Program-made: the position numbers and the translations under genes | Assembly: GCA_023954715.1 (NCBI GenBank) | Contig: JAGSHD010000011.1 | Coordinates: forward strand, 62,001-126,000 | From: Candidatus Cloacimonadota bacterium | GTDB taxonomy: Bacteria > Muiribacteriota > UBA6191 | Direction of reading: 5' to 3' | Length of the DNA: 64,000 bases | In this document: positions 34,015 through 43,497 of the stretch, piece after piece | How the letters are laid out: every line of letters begins with the position of its first letter | Numbering within the stretch: position 1 is the first letter of the stretch | Notes under the pieces: model-generated | Seen by the model: the letters and a program-made list of their open reading frames with translations, nothing else | Database searches by the model: none | Told to the model about the DNA's origin: nothing

Positions 34015-37000
34015 CTACGCAACGTTTTCTTTTCGAAGTAAGTTGTGTGCTAGTTTATAAAATTTTGAATTTCTCTTGGAGCGAGCAATCAAATCTTTAA
34101 ATATGCAAAGAGCAGTATCTCTTTTATTTAGTTTTAAGTTTAATACACCAATTTCAAGTTGGTACTCGGGTTTATATTGATCTCTAACAAGGCTTTCGTA
34201 GATTGATAATGAGTCTTGGTATAAGTTTTCTGATTTATAAATTTTTGCCATTAGCTCCCGTGCTTCAATATGTTTGTTCGATAATTGAAGGGTTTTCTCT
34301 AAGTGAGTCATAGCTATCTTAGAGTTTCCTGTTTGAAAATGTATCTGAGATAGTAAAAATTGGGCATCTTCGTGATATGGCTTAACTTTAATACATTTAT
34401 TCAAGTAGTTGACACTCATCATAAAGTTTTGCTCTTTAAATTGATTGTGGGCCAACTCGAATAACACACTAGGGTTACTTGGCTCTAGTTTTAATATATT
34501 TTGTAAAACATAATCAGCCTTTTTGTATAAGTCATGGCTTTTATAAATTTTAGCCAATTGAAACTGTAGGCCAGTGTTTTTTGGGTTTTTGTCCATATAT
34601 TTTTGAAAATAGTCCGCTGCTTTTAAGTCTGATTTCATGGCTAAACAAGCATTTCCCATTTTCAGATACAAGTTGTGATCTGGACGTAAATTTCCCTTTA
34701 AAATATTTTCATAGGCCCAGATCTCCTGAGAGTACATTCCAAGCTTGTTAGAGACTTCGGCTAGTAAAAGCATGTTTTTTGGGACTTCAATTTGCTGTTT
34801 TATAAGTACTTTAATATGAGTTAACATATTTTGTAAGTCACTTTTTTGAGTATAATATTTGAGTAATCTTTGAGAGACACTCGGATCTTCTACTCGAAGA
34901 TAAAATAACTTTTGATCCATAGATGCTTGATTTTTAAAATCTTGAACTTTGCCGTATAAAAAAGACATTTTATTGATGGTTTCAATATGTGAACTTTGTA
35001 ATTTATGGGCTTTATCTAGCTCTTCTAAACTAGAGTGCAAGTCTTGGTTTTGATATAAAATTTGTGCCTTTTTGAAATGACAAATAAATTGATATTGTTC
35101 ATTATTAGAGCTTGAGCACTCCTCCCAAGAATTAAAGTAAGTTAAGGCTTGGTCAAATTGCTTTAAGTCATAGTACAAATTGGCAATTTCATATTGAAAG
35201 TCAACTTGATCTTTTGCGATATTTAATCCTAGCTTTACTAAGAGTAATTTGAAGTCATTTGTGGACTCTATAGAAGCTACAAATTGTATAAGAAACTTCG
35301 AGTTTTGCTCGTGTATCAATTGTAAGTAACTTGATAGCTTTTCATTTTTTCCACGCTCATATAGAGCAATCATTTGAGATTGAAATAATTGATCTTTTTT
35401 TGTGTGATTCATCTCTAGTAACTGTTGAAAACTATAATCGATTATAGTTTCTAACTTTTGGTAATCGTTATGTTGAAACAAAAACTTTGTTAAATCAAAA
35501 CATAGATCAAAATCAAATGTACTTTTTCTAAGTTCAATAAAATTACTAACGGCAAGACTTGTATCGCTTACTTTGATGCCAATTTTACTTAAAAATTTGT
35601 AGCTTTCTTCTAACATTTCACTGGTTTCAACACTCAAGCAAAACATATTTTTTGCAGAAACATACTTGCGTAATTCAAAGAGGTTTAAGGCATAATAGTA
35701 ATAAAAACTATCAAATTGTTTTGCTTGATTTTGTAATTGTTTGAATATTTTCAAAGAAGATTCAAATTGACTTAATTTCATTAGGCTAAGTGCTTGCTGA
35801 AACTGTGCTCTACAATTAAATGGGGAGTGTTTTTCAATGCTAGAATAATGTAGGGCTGCTTTTTTATATTGATTTAAATCAAAATATGCACTGGCTAAAA
35901 GAAAACGGACAGAACTTTTTTCTAAGAGATGGTGATTGGCTTCAGTAATCAAGTGTATAAAACGATTTAGAGCATTCTCGGCCTTAAAGATCTGATATAG
36001 ATACTCAAGACATTGTACTTGTTGAATCCCTGCTTGAAATAAGGATATAAAGGAGTGTTTTGCTTTTTGATTTTGTTGATTATCAAAGTAAATTTCACCC
36101 AATAGACTATGGATTTGTAGAACTTTTTGGTCTTTATCTCTAAGGGCTTGTTCGAGCCAGATAATCGCTTCACTGTTTTTCTTTTTACTCCAATAAATAA
36201 GCCCAAGAAAAAAAGAGGACCGGTATTTTTTTGTATTTGATTGGCTTAATTTTAATAAATATTTTTTGGCAAGGTCTAACTCTCCTGTTGCAAAGTAGTA
36301 AACACCAGTTTTGTAATAAAATAGAGGTACTTTTATTAAGACATTTGCGTAGGGCTTTAGATCTTCATAGTTGTAAAGAGAAGTAATTTGAGAAAAGGCT
36401 AGTTTGATTTTTATCAATTGAATGATCTTTGGGAACAAAATATCAGCTTTGGTTTGATCTTGACTTAATTTGAGGTAAATCTCGAAAGCTTGAGAGTAAT
36501 TTAAACTTTTCTCACAGGACTGAATAAACAAAGAGAGTTGTCTTTCATTGAGTTGATCTTTAATTTGAGAAAAAGCTCGATAAGACCTTGTGTATTGTTT
36601 GTGCTCTAAACATTTAAGAGCCACATATAATTGAGAGTCAAAGTTATGAGGCTCCAACTGAGTGATAGTTTCATGAAACTCTAAAGTTTTCTGGGGATTA
36701 CTCAATTTATATATTTTGGCTAACTTCTTTAGTCCTTCAATGCTGTTTTCTAAATGAAGTTCGGCCATTTCAATATATGATAAAAAAGCATCGTCTAAAA
36801 GATTTTGAGAATAAACTTCAAGAAGCATTTCCCATGATTCTTTGCAAATGGGTTGTTCATCTAAGGCCATGAAAAGATGTTTTCTCATGGAGTCATATTG
36901 TTTTTTATGGTAATAAATACAAGATAGGTAATAGTGAAGTTTAGATGTTGGGAAAGGTGTATTGATTAATCGTTCAAAACAGTGAAGTGATTTATCATAC

Positions 37001-38001
37001 TGAGCGTTATTAAAGCGAGTTACCCCTAGTTCAAAGCAAATCTCATCATCTGTAGGGTCTTTCAAAAATAGCTCTTCTAGAATATCACTACATAATGAAA
37101 GTTTATTTAAGTCTCTATAACAAAGTGCCTTAATTTTTTTGAATTGTGGATTTAAGTTTTGCTCGGCATCTAATAATAACTCTAGTTCATCCAAACATCT
37201 ATTTGGAGACTCGTTTCTGTAAAAATTTAATAAATCTATTTTTGCTTTGATTGAATTGGGTGCAAGTAAAATAATTCCTTTTAGGGCAAACTCTTCAAAC
37301 TCTTGTAATCTGGTTATTTGATAAATAAGCTTGAAACACTTAATTTTTTCTTCACTAGGTTCAAAGTATTGCTTTAGCAAATGGAGTTCAGAGTGTACTT
37401 CATCTGTTTTGTCTAGTGAAAATAATGCGATTACTTTATAGGTAGTTGCTTGATAGTGAGATAGGTCACTTAGAGATTGACTAGGATCTAATTCATTAAA
37501 GATTGATAGTACAGTAGCGTGTTTTTTTAGACAGTGAGAAACCTTAATCATAAAATTCATGGACTCAGGGCTAAGCATATCACCAGGAATTTCGAAGTAC
37601 GACTTGTACGCTTTAGAGTGTTGATTTAGATAATAGTAACAAATAAATAGTTTTTCACTTAAAACAGGGTCTAATTTACAGATCTTTAGTCCCTCGTTTA
37701 TAACTGAAATGGCAGACTTATACTGTGAGTCAGCAATAAAAACGTCAACAAGTAATCGAATTGCCTTTAAGTTTTGGGAGTTTAAACAAATTAAATCCTG
37801 TAATAGTTCTTGTGATTTTTGAGGGTTGTCCATTTGAAAATGACAGAGAGCTAAATGATATAATAAGGATTCATTATTTTTTTGCTTTAAACTCTTCTCA
37901 ATTGCAAAACTGGCTTGTAAAAAGCTTCCACTTTCCATTAATTCATGTATTTCAGGAAAGTCTATCTTTAAATTTCGGGACTTATTTTTTATTTGTTTCA
38001 T
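34015..38001 (-). CDS. Very large TPR-repeat protein, 1328 residues
   Basis: A cytoplasmic protein (no signal peptide, no membrane helix) built almost entirely of tetratricopeptide-like repeats from about residue 15 to the end. The C-terminal quarter has the clearest units, such as AADYFQKYMDKNPKNTGLQF, KADYVLQNILKLEPSNPSVL and AMTHLEKTLQLSNKHIEARE; the middle is more degenerate. I see no kinase, transferase or DNA-binding domain at either end. The expected role is a scaffold for a multi-protein assembly. It is transcribed towards the cNMP-domain gene with no terminator between them, so a common transcript is possible besides the internal promoter. Confidence 0.85.
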   Translation of the reverse strand: MKQIKNKSRNLKIDFPEIHELMESGSFLQASFAIEKSLKQKNNESLLYHLALCHFQMDNPQKSQELLQDLICLNSQNLKAIRLLVDVFIADSQYKSAISVINEGLKICKLDPVLSEKLFICYYYLNQHSKAYKSYFEIPGDMLSPESMNFMIKVSHCLKKHATVLSIFNELDPSQSLSDLSHYQATTYKVIALFSLDKTDEVHSELHLLKQYFEPSEEKIKCFKLIYQITRLQEFEEFALKGIILLAPNSIKAKIDLLNFYRNESPNRCLDELELLLDAEQNLNPQFKKIKALCYRDLNKLSLCSDILEELFLKDPTDDEICFELGVTRFNNAQYDKSLHCFERLINTPFPTSKLHYYLSCIYYHKKQYDSMRKHLFMALDEQPICKESWEMLLEVYSQNLLDDAFLSYIEMAELHLENSIEGLKKLAKIYKLSNPQKTLEFHETITQLEPHNFDSQLYVALKCLEHKQYTRSYRAFSQIKDQLNERQLSLFIQSCEKSLNYSQAFEIYLKLSQDQTKADILFPKIIQLIKIKLAFSQITSLYNYEDLKPYANVLIKVPLFYYKTGVYYFATGELDLAKKYLLKLSQSNTKKYRSSFFLGLIYWSKKKNSEAIIWLEQALRDKDQKVLQIHSLLGEIYFDNQQNQKAKHSFISLFQAGIQQVQCLEYLYQIFKAENALNRFIHLITEANHHLLEKSSVRFLLASAYFDLNQYKKAALHYSSIEKHSPFNCRAQFQQALSLMKLSQFESSLKIFKQLQNQAKQFDSFYYYYALNLFELRKYVSAKNMFCLSVETSEMLEESYKFLSKIGIKVSDTSLAVSNFIELRKSTFDFDLCFDLTKFLFQHNDYQKLETIIDYSFQQLLEMNHTKKDQLFQSQMIALYERGKNEKLSSYLQLIHEQNSKFLIQFVASIESTNDFKLLLVKLGLNIAKDQVDFQYEIANLYYDLKQFDQALTYFNSWEECSSSNNEQYQFICHFKKAQILYQNQDLHSSLEELDKAHKLQSSHIETINKMSFLYGKVQDFKNQASMDQKLFYLRVEDPSVSQRLLKYYTQKSDLQNMLTHIKVLIKQQIEVPKNMLLLAEVSNKLGMYSQEIWAYENILKGNLRPDHNLYLKMGNACLAMKSDLKAADYFQKYMDKNPKNTGLQFQLAKIYKSHDLYKKADYVLQNILKLEPSNPSVLFELAHNQFKEQNFMMSVNYLNKCIKVKPYHEDAQFLLSQIHFQTGNSKIAMTHLEKTLQLSNKHIEARELMAKIYKSENLYQDSLSIYESLVRDQYKPEYQLEIGVLNLKLNKRDTALCIFKDLIARSKRNSKFYKLAHNLLRKENVA

Positions 38002-38092
38002 TGTTCCTCAATCATTCAATCCACACTCTGTACAGGATAGTTCAGACATAAGTTAATAAATTTATGGGATAAATGTATTAGTTTCTTCTGTA

Positions 38093-38158
38093 TTTTTCGG
38101 CTAAAAGTCATAGTATTTAAACTCAAGCAGAAAAAAACTATACAAATTAGCCGAAAAA
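38093..38158. repeat. 12-bp perfect inverted repeat in a divergent promoter region
   Basis: TTTTTCGGCTAA (38093-38104) and TTAGCCGAAAAA (38147-38158) with a 42-bp spacer, between the divergent TPR and MORN-cluster genes. It is shaped like a terminator stem but lies where promoters are expected. Confidence 0.75.
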
Positions 38159-38252
38159 AAAGAATAAATTGTTATTTTTTTTAAAAATCTGGTGAATGAG
38201 AACTCCCTTTTTTCTTCTCAGATTACTAATATAGGGTTACCAAGGTGTAGAA

Positions 38253-38636
38253 ATGATTCAAGGATATTCAAGAGAAGACTTACAGCTTATACGGTCAAAA
38301 GGGCAAATCGAAGCGATCGGTAGTTTGAAAAAAGAAATCAGACGATGTGTGGATCCTGTATTGCGTTATGAAATTGAAGAAACAATCACTTTTTTAAATC
38401 AATTGGACAACCCTTTCGCCATTGATCACTTTTTTCCAGATGATATGAAGTCTCCCATGTTAGACTTTTTGACTCAATCCCATAATCGAAATCGTTTACA
38501 ACATCAAGCTCAGATTTTTTTAGTGTGTTTAGTTCTTTTAGTTTTTACCAGTTATCTTTTTATTCAAATCTATGAATCGAATCCCAATTACTTAAGCTTT
38601 GTTAAGAGGTTTAACGTACTCTATCAGTGGTTTTAA
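38253..38636 (+). CDS. C-terminally anchored small membrane protein, 127 residues
   Basis: An unknown protein with a helical, charged cytoplasmic part (about 1-85) and one membrane helix at about 88-108 (FLVCLVLLVFTSYLFIQIY), followed by a short tail. No signal peptide; it resembles tail-anchored adaptor proteins. AAGGTG precedes the ATG. The stop overlaps the start of the MORN-repeat gene by 1 base (TAATG), so the products are coupled and probably form a complex in the membrane. Confidence 0.7.
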   Translation: MIQGYSREDLQLIRSKGQIEAIGSLKKEIRRCVDPVLRYEIEETITFLNQLDNPFAIDHFFPDDMKSPMLDFLTQSHNRNRLQHQAQIFLVCLVLLVFTSYLFIQIYESNPNYLSFVKRFNVLYQWF

Positions 38637-40513
38637 TGTCTGAGTATGATGATATAAATATTGATGGTGATGAAGATGAAATGGATGACCTTTTAGGGGA
38701 TATTAGTCTTGATGAGCCTATTGCTACTCCTAAAAAAGAGAAGGATGAAACAAACGAACTTGAAGACGAGTTAGTCGAACAAGAGAGTCTAGAAGATAAA
38801 AATATAGACTTCAAAGTAAAATTGGCTGAAGATACTGTTTATCATGAATTTCAAGTGTCTATGAAGCATAAAAAAAATGTCTTAGCTTTTTGTGACTTGA
38901 TTCAAAAGTCATTAAGTGATCAAGATGAGACAGAAAAGAAAGATGATTTACCAGAAGACGAAGAAGTGCAAGTAGTAGAATCTCCTTTGGAGATTTTTGT
39001 AGATCAGTTACGGTCACATTATTCAGGGTCCTTTCAAAATTTCTATCGATATAAAGATCTTCTACTTTTTGGGGTGTTAGTTCTTGTACTGTTTTATAGC
39101 TTTGTTATTACACCAGTTTTATCAGTCAGTCCAAATGAATCCAATAAGTTAGCTCTACAGCAAAGTACAATTAGTGACTTAAGTAAAAAAAACGAGGATG
39201 CTCAAAAAAAAATAAAAGACTTTCAGTTGCGTTTAAAAAAGTCCGAGCAAGACTTAATAGAGTCTATAAAAGAGAGTCGCTTAAAAGGGAAGACTTTTAT
39301 AAGAAGCTATACTTTAAAAACCCCCCCGAACCCAATTGTTCGGAAGACTCCGATAGTTTTGTATTATAAAGGGGTTCAGTCTCAAGAATTAGAATTAAGA
39401 CCATCTAAAATTATAGAAGCTCAACGCACCGCTGGGGGCAAGTATGAAGGAAGCAAAAAAAAGGGTCTTCCTCATGGGCAAGGCACTTATTGGTTTCAAA
39501 ACGGTGATCGTTACATTGGTACTTTTAAATATGGCAAGTTTGATGGTAAAGGTACTTTCATTTGGGGGAATGGGGATCGATTTGAAGGTGGATTTAAAGA
39601 CGGCAAGTTTCATGGAAAAGGTTACTTTTCTTGGATCAATGGAGAAATCTATGAAGGGTACTTTAAAAACTCACTACGATCTGGTTATGGAGTGATGAAC
39701 TTTTCTGATGGCTCTCGATATGAGGGAGATTGGGAAGAGGATTTATTTGATGGAAGTGGAATGGTTGTTTACTCAGATGGTAGTTGGTATGAGGGAGATT
39801 TTCACCAAGGTTTGAAGGATGGAAAAGGTTTTATCTCATATAAAAATGGTAGGCGATATGAGGGGTCTTTTGCATTAGATCAAATGGTAGGGTCCGGTAC
39901 TATGAACTTTGTTTCTGGTGATAAATATATAGGAGCCTTTGTTGATTCTTTACCAAGTGGAAAAGGAAAATATATATATAAAAATGGTGATATGTATGAA
40001 GGCTCTTTTATAGATGGTGAAATGAGTGGAAAAGGCAAGTTTTCTTATGCAACTGGTGAAACTTATGTGGGAGACTTTGAGAAAGATGCACCTCATGGAT
40101 TTGGTAAAATGATTTATCCTGACTTAGGAGTTTATAAAGGTGAATTTAAAAATGGCCTAGAAGATGGCCAAGGGGAGCTAATATCTAAAACCCACTATAA
40201 ATATAAGGGCCAATGGAAAAAAGGTTTACAGCATGGTGAGGGTTTATCGATTTATGAAGATGGCTCAAAATATGAAGGTGAATACTATGCAGGCAAAGAA
40301 GAGGGTATAGGGACGTATACTTGGTCAGATAAAACAAAGTATAGTGGTCAATGGGAAGAAGGTAAGCGTAACGGAAAGGGTACTTTTACTTTTTCAGACA
40401 ATCAAAAAATTCATGGATTGTGGAAAAATGATCAGCTAATCGGAAAAGCTCTATCCAATCCATCACATTTAGAAAGAATTAAACAGTTAAAGAGAAAATT
40501 TAGTAAGAATTAG
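38636..40513 (+). CDS. Membrane-anchored MORN-repeat protein
   Basis: I place the start at 38636, overlapping the upstream stop (625 residues). The first 100 residues are strongly acidic (DINIDGDEDEMDDLLGDISL), a membrane helix lies at about 140-160 (LLLFGVLVLVLFYSFVI), then a short coiled coil at about 175-215. About fifteen MORN repeats fill about 270-610, each of the form YEGxFxxGxxxGxGxxxxxxGxx. MORN arrays form elongated beta structures that bind lipids or proteins; here they lie outside the cytoplasm by topology. The pairing with the small membrane protein suggests an envelope scaffold. The stop overlaps the convergent HD-GYP gene by 4 bp. Confidence 0.9.
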   Translation: MSEYDDINIDGDEDEMDDLLGDISLDEPIATPKKEKDETNELEDELVEQESLEDKNIDFKVKLAEDTVYHEFQVSMKHKKNVLAFCDLIQKSLSDQDETEKKDDLPEDEEVQVVESPLEIFVDQLRSHYSGSFQNFYRYKDLLLFGVLVLVLFYSFVITPVLSVSPNESNKLALQQSTISDLSKKNEDAQKKIKDFQLRLKKSEQDLIESIKESRLKGKTFIRSYTLKTPPNPIVRKTPIVLYYKGVQSQELELRPSKIIEAQRTAGGKYEGSKKKGLPHGQGTYWFQNGDRYIGTFKYGKFDGKGTFIWGNGDRFEGGFKDGKFHGKGYFSWINGEIYEGYFKNSLRSGYGVMNFSDGSRYEGDWEEDLFDGSGMVVYSDGSWYEGDFHQGLKDGKGFISYKNGRRYEGSFALDQMVGSGTMNFVSGDKYIGAFVDSLPSGKGKYIYKNGDMYEGSFIDGEMSGKGKFSYATGETYVGDFEKDAPHGFGKMIYPDLGVYKGEFKNGLEDGQGELISKTHYKYKGQWKKGLQHGEGLSIYEDGSKYEGEYYAGKEEGIGTYTWSDKTKYSGQWEEGKRNGKGTFTFSDNQKIHGLWKNDQLIGKALSNPSHLERIKQLKRKFSKN

Positions 40514-41610
40514 TTTCTGAGGTAATCTACAAACACATTGACTACTTTAGCATCAAATTGTTGTGTTTTTACTGAGCTTCGAGTTAGTTCAGGATTAAAA
40601 TCTTGATTTGAGCCTCTTAACAACTCATGCAAGGCTGCATGGTGAGAAAGAGCTTTTTGATAAGATCGCACAGAAGTCATAGCATCATAAGCGTTAGCCA
40701 CAGACAAAATTTTAGATGGTAATGAAATTTGTGAAGCTTTCATTCCTCGTGGATAGCCAGTGCCATCCATTTGCTCCATGTGGGCATAGATGATTTTAGC
40801 AATTGTCTCTATGTCATAGAAAACTTGACTAGAAAGAATTTGGTAGCTTTCTTCTATTCCTTTACATACTAGGGCGTATTCTGAGTGGCTAAGGTTTCCA
40901 GGTTTGTTTAAGATGCTGTTAGGGACATGTAACAAACCAATATCATGAACTTTTGCCGCATCAATCAGTCTTTCTAAATCTAACGGATTTAGGTGCATGA
41001 GTTGTCCAATAATACGACAATACTCAGAGACATTTTGACAGTGCTCATAGATAGTAACGGATTTGGTTTTAATTACTTTTGCCAAACTATCGATGTACTC
41101 ATTTTTTATCAAGAGCTCGTTGAGTGCAAACTCATAAGTGGTGATATGAGATGAAATGTGCTTTAAAACTTGTTGAATAAAGCTTTGTTCGACTTGAATA
41201 TCTCCCTCGAATTTGAGCACAATTACAAATTGTATTAAGCCTTCTCCCTTAATTAGAGGAAAGCTCATATCAAAAATTTGTTGAAATGGGCCACCCATTT
41301 TTAAAGGTTGCTTTTGCATAAATTGACGTTTAATTAGCGGCGTTGCTCTAGTAATACAAGTTTCAGGATGTAAAGGTTTAAAATTTGAATTACCCAGAGT
41401 GATAGGAGCGGATGAAAATCCCTTTTTAGCAATTATTCTTAGCTTTTTATCTATGATTAAAGTTTGGGCATCTAACTTTTTACCAAACAAATCGCATAAA
41501 TACTGAAAGAATTTTTGTATGGAGTCTGTTTTTTTTTGAGGGTGAGATACTACATAATCGACGATCTCGTCTCTCAGTGTCAGTCCAAGTTGTTCTAAAT
41601 TGATATCCAT
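40510..41610 (-). CDS. HD-GYP domain protein with altered metal site
   Basis: A 366-residue protein: an N-terminal GAF-like domain (about 20-155), then an HD-GYP domain (about 165-350). It keeps H190, the HD pair H222-D223 (KVHDIGLLHVP) and MDGTGYPRG (281-289). However, the His normally in KHPxxGYxIL is replaced in KGIEESYQIL, the HHE triplet reads HME (277-279), and the Lys of HDIGK is Leu. Intact members hydrolyse c-di-GMP; with two metal ligands gone, activity is doubtful or metal use has changed. No neighbouring c-di-GMP synthase is seen. About 290 bp upstream of it hold no gene I can support. Confidence 0.82.
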   Translation of the reverse strand: MDINLEQLGLTLRDEIVDYVVSHPQKKTDSIQKFFQYLCDLFGKKLDAQTLIIDKKLRIIAKKGFSSAPITLGNSNFKPLHPETCITRATPLIKRQFMQKQPLKMGGPFQQIFDMSFPLIKGEGLIQFVIVLKFEGDIQVEQSFIQQVLKHISSHITTYEFALNELLIKNEYIDSLAKVIKTKSVTIYEHCQNVSEYCRIIGQLMHLNPLDLERLIDAAKVHDIGLLHVPNSILNKPGNLSHSEYALVCKGIEESYQILSSQVFYDIETIAKIIYAHMEQMDGTGYPRGMKASQISLPSKILSVANAYDAMTSVRSYQKALSHHAALHELLRGSNQDFNPELTRSSVKTQQFDAKVVNVFVDYLRN

Positions 41611-41902
41611 ATTTTTTACACAATCTATTGCGCTTTACGTTTCATTAAAGACCGTTTAAAGTTTACCTTTTTGTTAATACTTAGAAAACCATATCAAGTT
41701 AAGGTGATCATAAACCTTTTGGCTTTACCCATACATCGACAAGTCTTAACACAAACAAAATATCAAACTTACATTGAAAAGTTTAAGCCAAGAATATTGT
41801 TAGAAAAGAAAGCATATCTATTATATAAAAAAAAGAAAAAATTTACTACCAATCTAAGGATATACTTGGACTAAAAGAGGCCTTTAAATGTGATGATTTT
41901 AA

Positions 41903-42619
41903 CTATGCTTTATTTTGTGTTGGTTTGTAAAACCACAAGTAGTATAAGCTTACAAATAGATTTATAAAAAATAAAATGAGTTGAAAGAAGGCTCCAATGA
42001 GGATGAATATGGCAGCTTCTTTGAAAATCATGGTGGCGAACCAAGCATTGATATCTATTAAGATAAATACGTAGGGGGCATTCATTAAAAAACCTTTTTT
42101 AAACCCAATCAGTGGACTATAAAATAGTAGTATACTAAAAGGTATAAACAAAAAAGGAATCATCAGCATGTGAGGGTGCGACTTTCTTAGCATAGAGACT
42201 AAGTATGGTCTATATTTAAAGACAGTTGTATCTTTTAGGTTTGAATAATTGGTGTAGTCGGCGAAATATGCCTTTTCGTTAGGAGCATGACAATCTAAAC
42301 AAGAATCTTCTACAATTGTGGCTACTTTAGTTTCATAAAATTGATCATCGCCCTTTTTTTTGACCCAAGTAAGCATGGTTTTAAAGTCTTCTTCTGTTTC
42401 AAAATAGGTTCGCATGGAGCCTTTAATTTTATATTCTAAAAGAGGTGTTTTTGGGACAAAAAACTTATTTTGTATGCTTTGAACAGCTGAGACTTTGGTA
42501 GAAGAGGTGCTAGATTTTAAATTTAAATATAAATATCCTTGAAATAGTCCAATGCATAGGCAAAGTAAAACTAAAGAAATTAAGATCTTAACAGATTTAT
42601 CGAGTTGGTGAAGTTGCAT
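41903..42619 (-). CDS. Membrane protein with a periplasmic heme c site
   Basis: A 238-residue protein with an N-terminal membrane helix (about 10-30), a periplasmic segment of about 100 residues carrying one CxxCH motif (SCLDCHAPNE), and three to four further membrane helices in the C-terminal half. This is not a standard cytochrome I recognise. Candidate axial ligands include His residues in RKSHPHMLMIP just before the second helix. A role in membrane electron transfer or redox sensing is inferred. It lies 9 bp after the next gene upstream, as the last of three co-directional genes. Confidence 0.7.
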   Translation of the reverse strand: MQLHQLDKSVKILISLVLLCLCIGLFQGYLYLNLKSSTSSTKVSAVQSIQNKFFVPKTPLLEYKIKGSMRTYFETEEDFKTMLTWVKKKGDDQFYETKVATIVEDSCLDCHAPNEKAYFADYTNYSNLKDTTVFKYRPYLVSMLRKSHPHMLMIPFLFIPFSILLFYSPLIGFKKGFLMNAPYVFILIDINAWFATMIFKEAAIFILIGAFFQLILFFINLFVSLYYLWFYKPTQNKA

Positions 42620-42628
42620 GTGTATTAT

Positions 42629-43489
42629 CTACAGTATAATCAGCCCCAATAAAGCTACATCCCAAATGGGAGAAACATAATATGGGTCATAGTAATATGG
42701 GTCGTAATAGTCTTCGTAATATGTTGTAGTAGTTTGGGTTGGTTCGATTCGTTGTTCACGAAAGGCATCCTGCTCTTGTTTGTCTAATTTAGATTGCTCT
42801 AAGGAGAGTTCTCTATTTAGTTTTGATCCTTGTGCAATAATGTCTTTGATTACATCCTCACCGTCAACAAACTCTCCATCCTCTGTTTCAAAACCTAGCT
42901 CCTCGTAATGAAGTGATCCATTTAATATATCTAAAATTTCATTAAAAATTTCATCATATACAACTTTATATTGCCAGGAGCTTTTACCTAGTACTTCTGA
43001 TTTATCTTTTGGTTCACGAAATCTTTTTTCAATTAAAAAAGAGATAAAGACTATCTCCCATGGGTCTAATTTTTGGTATTCACAGACGGTAATCCGAAGA
43101 TCATCAAAGTTTTCGCTGTTTAGGTAGTCATTAAACATCTCTTCATCATAATCTAATAGTTTTTCAAATGCGAAGGTGCCTTCTTCAAGGTCAACACCAC
43201 AATAAATATCATAAACTCTAAGATAATTTTCGTATTTTTTTAAAAAGTCTTTGTATATCTTTTTACCTTTTTCAGAGGCTGTATAAGATGCAGACTCTAC
43301 ATCAATATCGATAATATGATTTTCGTTTAAAAAATTGATGCAATCTTCTAGATGGGCATCGTCTCCTTCTAAATAGGCAGGATAAGTTTTATTTTTACCT
43401 ACTAACTTGTCTAAAATAACAAGAGAAATAAGGGAGTTTTTTTGTTGCTTATCGATCATTGAGAATCGTGAAGTATAATCTTTAGCCAT
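42629..43489 (-). CDS. Hypothetical protein with Tyr/Pro-rich tail
   Basis: A 286-residue protein I do not recognise. Residues 1-75 look like a winged-helix-type segment (QKNSLISLVILDKLVGK, then YTASEKGKKIYKDFLKKYE). The centre is acidic and helical. The tail (about 250-286) is rich in Tyr, Asp and Pro (YYEDYYDPYYYDPYYV) and ends in a short hydrophobic run, VALLGLIIL. It is the middle gene of a three-gene minus-strand group with 8-9 bp spacings, suggesting co-translation with its neighbours. Confidence 0.6.
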   Translation of the reverse strand: MAKDYTSRFSMIDKQQKNSLISLVILDKLVGKNKTYPAYLEGDDAHLEDCINFLNENHIIDIDVESASYTASEKGKKIYKDFLKKYENYLRVYDIYCGVDLEEGTFAFEKLLDYDEEMFNDYLNSENFDDLRITVCEYQKLDPWEIVFISFLIEKRFREPKDKSEVLGKSSWQYKVVYDEIFNEILDILNGSLHYEELGFETEDGEFVDGEDVIKDIIAQGSKLNRELSLEQSKLDKQEQDAFREQRIEPTQTTTTYYEDYYDPYYYDPYYVSPIWDVALLGLIIL

Positions 43490-43497
43490 GGGGAGTC

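Noticed and set aside
39395..39695. Open frames on both strands inside the MORN gene
   Set aside because: They are shadows caused by the repeated Gly/Lys/Tyr codon pattern of the MORN repeats.
41671..41874. A 67-codon plus-strand frame between the HD-GYP and membrane heme genes
   Set aside because: Lys/Ile-rich composition typical of translated AT-rich spacer; starts with no ribosome site.
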